A DNA stretch of 64,000 nucleotides from Pycnococcus provasolii (Eukaryota; Chlorophyta; Pseudoscourfieldiophyceae; Pseudoscourfieldiales; Pycnococcaceae): positions 372,001 through 436,000 of the forward strand of contig OW568872.1 of the NCBI GenBank assembly GCA_938743325.2, written 5' to 3'. The notes below the pieces were generated by a model. The model saw nothing but the letters and a program-made list of their open reading frames with translations. It was not told the DNA's origin and did no database searches. Shown here piece by piece: positions 57,801-64,000 of this stretch. Within the stretch, counting starts at the first letter, position 1. Each line of letters begins with the position of its first letter. A program made the position numbers and the translations under genes.

Positions 57801-60275
57801 TAGCTTGACGCGCGCCTCAGTCAATCTGACCGAATGCGAATGCCGTGAAAATTACTTCAACGCAAATTCTTCAAAAGGACAGCCGTGCACTTCGTGCCCT
57901 AGCAACGGCCAGTGCATGGGTGGTACAAATTTACCATATGCATTGAAAGGATCATGGGGCAGCGAGGCATGCCCCTTCGCCTTCGCCCAATGCCCTGGTG
58001 ACGACGCGTACTGCCTCGGCGAATTTCGATGTGAAGTTGGACACTCCGGTCGGTTTTGCCAGCGCTGTTCTCACGGGTACGGCCGTGCATTCGTGGACGC
58101 GGGCAAATGCCTGCCATGCGAGGAGCCTCACTTGCAGCGATTTAAGTACATTGGTTCCTGCATGGTGCTTGCCCTTTTCGGCTGGCTGACAGTTCATACT
58201 GACCTGGCGGGGACGCACCAAGTGAAGCCAGTCTACAGTCAGATAATCAAGGTCGCGATCTCGTATTACCAGGTTGTTTCGCTCGTTGTGCAGAGCGGTG
58301 TTCAGTGGCCATCGGTGATCTCGGTCTTTGGCGAGGTCTTCCACACCGCCTCTGGTGGCGGTGCATCAAGCATAGCCACATCTGAGTGCATATTCGACGG
58401 AGTGCCTTGGGTGAATGACACGAGCACGAGGCATGGCGTGCTCGGCGAGCCACACGATTCTCCACGAATGTATGTCTACCCAACCTCTCGCCAGTTATGG
58501 TGCAATCGCCACAACAATAATCACTAACCAACACACTCAAATCACACAGGTTGAAGAAAATGTACGGCCTTTACTTGGATCTAATGGCTCCTTTGTTTGC
58601 ACTGCTTTTGACCTTCATCCTCGTGCTTGCCGAGCAGATTTATATGACGTTGAGGGTAAGATTTCGCAAAATGCCAATCGACAATGTCGGATTCCCAAGA
58701 GCTCTGATTTTTGCCGATAAGCGCGCGGAAGACATGACTTCATCTGATCTCGACGAAGCGGTTGAATCAGGCGAGCTTGACTGCACCGCCTTCGGCCTCT
58801 CAATCGTCGGGATGCTCTCTTGGTTCTTTCGAATGATGCCCAAGGTGACTGCGGCACTCGCCTACGTCGCATGGCCGAATACTCTGACGATAGCCCTTAG
58901 CGGCCTTGCGGCACGTCCAGTCGACTCACGCATAGTCTCTAATCAGGGAGACTCGTGTGATTCATCAGCGTCGCCTAGATCTTCCATTACGTTTCTCTGG
59001 AATGCAGACCAGGATGACGTGTATCTCGATGCCGACGGAGGATATTACGCCATACTCCCTGCGACCATCGCACTTGGCTTCATCATTCTGTACCCGCTCG
59101 CGATCGGCATTTATCTCAGACGCAACCAAGTCAAAGTGATTCTGCGGGACACTGATCTCGATTTTTCCCTGGGATTTCTTTATCGAGATTATTCGAATCA
59201 GCTGTATTGGTGGGAATTGGTGTCGCTGACCACAAAGCTTTTCCTTGCCTTCGCAGTCACAATCGTCAAGCCATTCGGTCCGATCTACAGCATTCTCATG
59301 CTGCTCGGAGCGTGCTTCGCTTCCAGCATTTTAGTTTCGGTTTACGTCCCGTTCACGATGCCGATCGTAAATAGCGTGGCGAGATACGCCAGCTACGCCG
59401 CATTTACAACCATGTACCTTTCGCTCTTCTTCGGTCTTGACCAATACGTCGGAACGGTAGCCTCGGTGCTTCTGATTGTCATTCAGGTCGTCATGTTTTT
59501 TGCGATTTGCGTCACCACGATCCATACATTCTTGAGTGCTCATCTCGCAAAACTCGTCGTGCAAACCGGCGAAGGCGGTACGATCACTCCTGAGACGATC
59601 GTGGATTACTTCACACATGAATTTGGCGGAATTATGGGCAAGGTGGTCTCCTATGTATTCATACCTTACGTATCGGTCAGGCATCGGGAGAAAAAGCTGC
59701 ATCGCGAGAATAGTGTGGCGCAGAACATCGTATACTCTGTCACCTCCGGCTTCATCAATACGGTGACCCGATTTGGGAATTCTATACTGAGAAGTGCGCT
59801 TCACGAACCTCCTGAGGCCAATGAGATGAGGCGTATGCAGACAGGAATTCAGCGTGCAAGTAGCTCAACGCCAGCCACAGCAACGACGCACCGGACCTTT
59901 CCGGACCTTACGCCTCATTCCGTCGCTATAGCCACTTCTACTGCTATTCTGCGAAAGCCCACAAGATACGTCTCCTTCGAAGGATTTCATAATTGGAAAA
60001 ACGATGCGCATCCGCATGGATTGCATGAGCTGCACCACGAAAAATCTCGCCGGATCGCCTTTCAGGAAGGGACAGTCATGTCATTCACCCCCCGCGATCT
60101 TTCTGCTTTTTCAGATGAAGAGACACCGCGTTCGCCCGTTCTCAATCAAGGTGACGCTCCGTTGAATGGAAATAAGGCGGAGGAAGATTCTTCTGAAAAG
60201 TACCGCTCCAACGCGATTCATCCACTACCTCCGCTCCCTGAGGAGAAAGAGGACACCTCGACGCTGCCGCCGTAA
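54848..60275 (+). CDS. Cache-domain, cysteine-rich, multi-pass receptor-like membrane protein (3 exons)
   Basis: Three large open frames fit one gene with two short introns. Exons are 54848-56670, 56748-58469 and 58550-60275; the product is about 1756 residues. After an N-terminal signal or anchor (LHLLSLTFCALALAHL) come at least two extracellular Cache-like sensor modules, recognised by FVTYKWPRD to GVGYNHER and by WVTYTWVGSDG to YIGSGYNQ. The first junction restores a Cache motif, DYNMTMLAHGSNPGQIVGRT. A Cys-rich GCC2/GCC3 (ephrin-receptor-like) region follows (CVPCQPGYFQ, CTSCPLNSRS, CQRCSHGYGR). Then about nine membrane segments include the tract WWELVSLTTKLFLAF, and a basic, Ser/Thr-rich tail of about 190 residues ends the protein. 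The layout suggests a small-ligand sensor or channel-like receptor. Function unknown. Confidence 0.7.
56671..56747 (+). other. Predicted intron 1 of the Cache receptor gene
   Basis: The 77-nt intron has donor GTACGA and acceptor AAACAG, with a CTAAC branch-point-like element (AATCTAACACAC). Exon 1 leaves two bases (AT) and exon 2 begins with A; the frame continues with a restored Cache motif. Confidence 0.7.
58470..58549 (+). other. Predicted intron 2 of the Cache receptor gene
   Basis: The 80-nt intron has donor GTATGT and acceptor CACACAG, with CACTAACCAAC as candidate branch site. Phase is two bases (AT) plus G, giving Met. It joins the extracellular/first membrane part to the main membrane domain (RMLKKMYGLYLDLMAP). 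Confidence 0.7.
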
Positions 60276-60574
60276 CCTTAACTCCTATTTTTGAAAACGC
60301 ATTGGCAGTCGACAACTCGTTTTGCCTTAGTAAACGAAAGCAGTTATTTGATTTGTGGATTACAAACGAGACGTCGCAGGAACGACTATAAACGCTTCAA
60401 AAAGTCTTCGCGTATTTGTACACACACAACACACGCCCACGTGCACGCACGCACACAAAACACACACATACACCACGCACACCAAGCACACACATATCCA
60501 CACGCACACACACTCACACACGCACACACTCACACACACAACGTGTCGCATCCAAAAGAAGTCAAACGACGTGC
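60276..60574. other. 3' spacer with CA-rich simple sequence
   Basis: A 299-bp convergent spacer that is mostly CACACA/CACGCACA simple sequence (60419-60541). Open frames here are repeat-derived His/Thr peptides. Confidence 0.6.
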
Positions 60575-61072
60575 TCAGGCTGCTGCCACGGGCCCATTGT
60601 TCTCCTTCGCTGATGACGATGAAGCCGCTCGCTTCATGAGCCTCCTCTTGGAGTCGTAGTATCTCCTCTGCTCTGTTACTGCTGCACGCAGCAGTGCGTG
60701 ACACAGCCTTTCTACATCTTCCGTTCGCTTAATCTTGACAGGTGCCGGGCTTACTGAGCGTCGTGGCGGAGCCCGATCTGGCGGTTTGAGTGCTGGCAAC
60801 GGCCTTGAATTTAGGTTCGAGGCAGCCATCGCTCGTGGTAGACTGGGAAGCTTCGTTGGTTCTGAGCGCCTCAGCGCGGCGTTGCGCGACGCTGCGGCAT
60901 GGCTGACGACACTCCGCGAAGGAGGTACGAGCGGCGGTGTTCCCTTACGCCTTGAAGAACCCAAGATTTTGTGCGAGATTGGATGGACGTTGGTGACGTG
61001 CTGCGCAGATTCATACATCGAGACGTGCGCTGAGAATTCCTCTCTTTTTTTGAGCTTCGCCGTCTTTTGTGC

Positions 61073-61105
<33 letters not shown>

Positions 61106-61318
61106 TGTTCGCCTCACGGAAGGTTGCAGGCAGTGTGAAAAGAATCGCGACGGCGCGAATGGCGATTTTGCTGTCAGCGACTTGGACGCTCTCGTTTCCG
61201 CCGTCGCGTCGTAGACGCGGTTTCGACTCTGTGAGGCAAGTCGCGTCGGTTCCGTACTTCTGGCTCGTGGCGGCAAGCTCCCTTCCTCGTGCGCTCTTGC
61301 GAAACGCGACGGTGCCAT
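60575..61318 (-). CDS. Basic, low-complexity hypothetical protein
   Basis: The ATG at 61318 gives 247 residues, rich in Arg, Ser, Ala and Pro, with a 10-Ser run encoded by a GAC/GTC microsatellite (61078-61104). Only the last 50 residues look structured, with a predicted helix VERLCHALLRAAVTEQRRYY, and may be the conserved part. No family is recognised. Acceptance rests on frame length, codon-like composition and the convergent position consistent with neighbouring gene pairs. Confidence 0.45.
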
Positions 61319-61676
61319 TGCCTTCAGCGCGTAGAGACCCGTAGGTTTGGTCCGTTCGTTCGTTTTAATGGTTTGCACCCAACAGCGGAGGAGCAGGCTT
61401 TTTTGTGCTTGTGCTATTTTTGGTTTGTTTTGGTTCCTTTTCCTGAATCCTCTTCAAGGTAGCTACAGTCGTGTGCACAGAGAGCCAGAGATGATGACCA
61501 GCAGGTGAGTGAGTGAGTGAGTGAGATGTCTATGCTGATATACTCTAGAGTTTTCCCCCGTGACCGTGGTGGAGCGTCCTCCAAGACTTCCAAGAAAACG
61601 AGTCAAGAGATGCTTAACCTTAGTATAGATAAGCTTTCTGGTAGGAAGTAATCCACACAACAAATACCAAAGCCAA

Positions 61677-61708
<32 letters not shown>

Positions 61709-62772
61709 TTCACTTAAGGTCTTCGAAGGTGAGTGCTTCAGCCTTAAGGTCTTAAGGAAGGTCTTAACAGGAGTAGAAAGTCTTAAGAAGATAGGACACG
61801 ATACAAAGAAAGTCTCTCTCTGAGACTTGAAGTGGAGAAGTGATGGCCGATGGAGAAATCACGGAATGATGGCCGCCTCCCGGGAGTCTCGGAAAGTCAA
61901 ACTCCCGGAATGTCGACTCGGAAACTCGGACCTCGGACCTCGGACCTCGGACCACGGACCACGGACCTCGGAATGGAACGGGACGGGAGGTCCGACACCA
62001 CACAGTCAGAGGATCAGCTCCCACCCAGGGTAGGGGGACGTTCCGATGCGCCTCGCCTCGCCTCGATCTCACTCTTTCACTCGCACTCGCAGCCACCTCG
62101 ATGAACCTCGCCTCGCCTCGCCTCGCGTCGCCTCGCCTCAGGTCCTCGCCTCGCCACCTTCCCCTCTTCGCCTCCTTCCCCTCTTCGCCTCCCTCCTGCC
62201 GGCCTGCCCTCCTTCCTTCCTGACTGCCTGAGCGGCTGAGCATCGCTTCTGACTTTGGAGCCGCGTGTGTTTCTTGACGACTTTTCTTCGCTTCACGAAT
62301 CACGAGGAACGACGTACTGTATTCAGCGAAGACCACTCCCCGCCCGCCTGGCCGCCTCCCCTTCAGCCCTTCCCTCGGACTGTCGGGGGCTTGTAGGGGG
62401 GAGGTGACGTGAGGGAGGAGGTTTATCCCCTACTTTACGTGTCGGAAATCCCACCTCACAACCCTACCCGGTAGCCCTAACCCTAACCCTAACCCTAACC
62501 CTAACCCCCCTTTTTTTTTCCGAGAAAAAATTCAAGCTTTTTTTGCCGTGCGCACATACACTTACATCCACTTACGTCAGCACGTGTTTCTTGTGTGCTG
62601 TGTGCTGTGTGATTCCGTCGTATTGAAGAGCGTATTATTGGTGGTATGCCATATATTCAGTGAGGCCACCTAGGTGATGGCCTCACATTTCGCCTCGACG
62701 TGGTGATTTCGCACGCACGCAGCACGCCTCTTAAGCCTCGCTTCCTGCCTCGTCTCCTCGCACGAACCTCGC
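61319..62772. other. Divergent spacer rich in simple repeats
   Basis: A 1.45-kb region that contains GTGA repeats (61504-61527), AAAG repeats (about 61676-61708), CTTAAGGTCTTAAGG short repeats (61706-61790), a GGACCTCGG minisatellite (61926-61971), CCTCGCCTCG simple sequence (62048-62190) and a CCCTAA array (62472-62507). The open frame at 61764-62336 minus follows these repeats and is rejected. No gene is supported. Confidence 0.6.
62472..62507. repeat. Interstitial telomere-like CCCTAA array
   Basis: Five CCCTAA units followed by a C-run and T-run (CCCCCCTTTTTTTTT). It sits about 270 bp upstream of the ATG at 62773 in a divergent spacer. Confidence 0.8.
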
Positions 62773-63297
62773 ATGGCCATGAAGTCGTCTAACCTTTTAT
62801 TAGCACTATTAGCACTATGCACATTTGTGATGGTGCACGCGGAAACGGACGCGCAGTTCCTCGTGACGGACCTTGACCCGAAGAAAACTTACCTACCAGG
62901 CATATCCATCGAAAACAAGTGCAGGGCGTGCACATGCCTGTACGAAACGACGGAAAGCAACGTGCGCCTCGTCGTGCGAAGCCGCGTGCCGCCGAACTGG
63001 GTGCTTCTCGGACACGGCGAGAAGCAGGCTGTCGTCAGGAACGCGTGGGCTCTCACTTGCGCCGACGCCAAAGCCGGCAAGGTGGCGTGTGCATTTGACC
63101 ACAAAGAAAAAGAAAGTGCGCTGCAAACGATGTGCGACGCGATTCAGAGGTACAAACCCGCCATGGATATCGTGGATGCGAGTATCGCAGGCGAAAACAA
63201 CCCGGGTGGCCAGCAGGGGCGGGACAAGAAACGCGCCGTGTGCGCGGAAATCATCGGAAGCGGCGTGTGCAGTGGCACAGGCGCACAGGAGCTCTGA
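62773..63297 (+). CDS. Small secreted/ER cysteine protein, canopy-like
   Basis: The ATG at 62773 gives 174 residues with a clear signal peptide (SNLLLALLALCTFVMVHA, cleaved near 23). The mature part has eight Cys (50, 53, 55, 96, 106, 121, 157, 166). The CRAC pair, a central MCDAIQRY and a late AVCAEIIGSGVCS resemble the spacing of canopy/saposin-like ER proteins, many of which assist folding of surface receptors. The C-terminal AQEL resembles a weak ER-retrieval tetrapeptide. The assignment is tentative; a lineage-specific secreted protein is the alternative. Convergent with the sulfate transporter ATPase gene, 122 bp away. Confidence 0.6.
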   Translation: MAMKSSNLLLALLALCTFVMVHAETDAQFLVTDLDPKKTYLPGISIENKCRACTCLYETTESNVRLVVRSRVPPNWVLLGHGEKQAVVRNAWALTCADAKAGKVACAFDHKEKESALQTMCDAIQRYKPAMDIVDASIAGENNPGGQQGRDKKRAVCAEIIGSGVCSGTGAQEL

Positions 63298-63419
63298 TGT
63301 CCGACAAGTTGATTCAACGAAAGCTTGTGTATTAATTATCTTTTAGGTACTGTAGTCTAAGGTAAGCTTCTGTCAACCTCTGCTGTCAACACAACACACA
63401 CGACGCGTCAATCGAACGT

Positions 63420-64000
63420 CTAGTGCTTGGTGATAAAACTCTGCACAAACTCCGTCGCAGGATTGTCGTAAATGTCAACCGGACTGCCAACCTGCTCGAT
63501 GCCGCCTTGGTCGAAAATGACCATCTCGCTCGCAATCTCCATCGCCTCCTCCTGGTCGTGCGTCACGAACACAGTCGTCACCGGAATCTCCTCGTGCAAG
63601 TCGCGCAGCCATCGACGTAGCTCCTTACGCACGTTCACGTCCAGCGCGCCGAACGGCTCGTCGAGCAAAAGCACCTCAGGCTCAAGCGCGAGACTGCGCG
63701 CGAGCGCGATGCGCTGCCTTTGCCCTCCACTGAGCTGGTGGGGGAAGCGATCCGCAAGGTGCTCCAGCTTCACGAGCTCAAGCAAGTCTTTGACTCGCCG
63801 CGCCGTGCTCTCCTTTTCGCGCCCGCGAATGTCCAGGCCGAAGCTGACGTTCTCGCCAACGGTCATGTACGGGAAGAGCGCATAGTTCTGGAAAAGAAAG
63901 CCGATGTTGCGGTCGCGCGGCTCACAGTCCGTCATCTCGCGGCCGTTCAGCCACACAGACCCGCGGTCGGAGCGCTCGAGGCCTGCGATCAGTCGAAGCA
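63420..64000 (-). CDS. Sulfate transport ATP-binding protein (CysA type), partial at 5' end
   Basis: The nucleotide-binding subunit of a bacterial-type sulfate/thiosulfate ABC importer; in green algae the nuclear-encoded form acts at the plastid envelope with SulP-type permeases. The frame is open to the window edge, so the Walker A region is missing and about 193 residues are visible: [13 protein letters not shown]-loop [14 protein letters not shown], signature [16 protein letters not shown], Walker [13 protein letters not shown], and the H-loop [33 protein letters not shown] and the end FVQSFITKH fit the CysA group well; related Mo or Fe transporter ATPases are less likely. CysA proteins usually have a further C-terminal regulatory domain, absent here, as in algal forms. 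Confidence 0.85.
   Translation of the reverse strand, partial: LRLIAGLERSDRGSVWLNGREMTDCEPRDRNIGFLFQNYALFPYMTVGENVSFGLDIRGREKESTARRVKDLLELVKLEHLADRFPHQLSGGQRQRIALARSLALEPEVLLLDEPFGALDVNVRKELRRWLRDLHEEIPVTTVFVTHDQEEAMEIASEMVIFDQGGIEQVGSPVDIYDNPATEFVQSFITKH

Noticed and set aside
60419-60541. CRISPR-like or structured array
   Set aside because: Only CA-type simple sequence; no regular repeat-spacer pattern, and the genome is eukaryotic.
60360-60704. Cys/Val-rich minus-strand frame over CA repeats
   Set aside because: Translation of a GTGTGC simple repeat; overlaps the better supported frame at 60575-61318.
61764-62336. 190-codon minus-strand frame in the last divergent spacer
   Set aside because: Arg/Gly/Glu content comes from GGACCTCGG and CCTCG repeats; no conserved core.

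Overview
The window is nuclear DNA from a eukaryotic alga, most likely a chlorophyte green alga of prasinophyte or core-chlorophyte type. Evidence for this: a plastid peroxiredoxin Q, a lumenal (Tat-type) FKBP, a plastidic-type glucose transporter, a bacterial-type sulfate ABC ATPase in nuclear context, a plant-type CUE protein, a serine hydrolase with a volvocine/extensin-like polyproline stalk, and TGTAA polyadenylation signals 3' of many genes. The base composition looks moderately GC-rich, most genes are intronless, and the three introns I could place are short (77-112 nt) with AC-rich 3' ends. The species cannot be named from the sequence alone.

Layout. 0-13 kb: the tail of an unknown gene, nicalin (NCLN), a divergent kinesin, a 2.3-kb repeat-rich divergent spacer, a multi-C2 transmembrane protein, and a SAMHD1-type dNTPase. 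13-31 kb: a small membrane protein, a large coiled-coil protein, ASNSD1, COX15, peroxiredoxin Q, exportin-2/CSE1, an R3H/G-patch protein, RFC3, and an FKBP with a PDZ insert. 31-42 kb: a small ankyrin-like protein, a CUE protein, a SOUL protein, a plastidic sugar transporter, a beta-lactamase-like surface protein, and DNA polymerase eta. 42-44 kb is the one accessory patch: an ankyrin-like fragment and a broken Ty1/copia fossil bounded by 91-bp direct repeats. 44-64 kb: VPS26, a copper monooxygenase, a PAPS-type transporter, an EF-hand/cyclic-nucleotide-binding protein, a Cache-domain multi-pass receptor-like protein (3 exons), a basic hypothetical protein, a canopy-like secreted protein, and the sulfate transporter ATPase running off the end.

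The genes mostly alternate strands. Convergent pairs are packed 44-145 bp apart, while divergent spacers of 0.3-2.3 kb carry nearly all of the repeats. Those spacers contain telomere-like CCCTAA arrays, a recurrent TATCGTAGAG motif, palindromes and microsatellites, so they are probably bidirectional promoters. There is no operon-like functional grouping. Most genes are housekeeping (ER, retromer, replication, nuclear transport, mitochondrial heme a, plastid redox). The unusual items are the Cache receptor, the beta-lactamase/polyproline surface protein, the PDZ-split FKBP, the one-cysteine peroxiredoxin Q and the structured divergent spacers.
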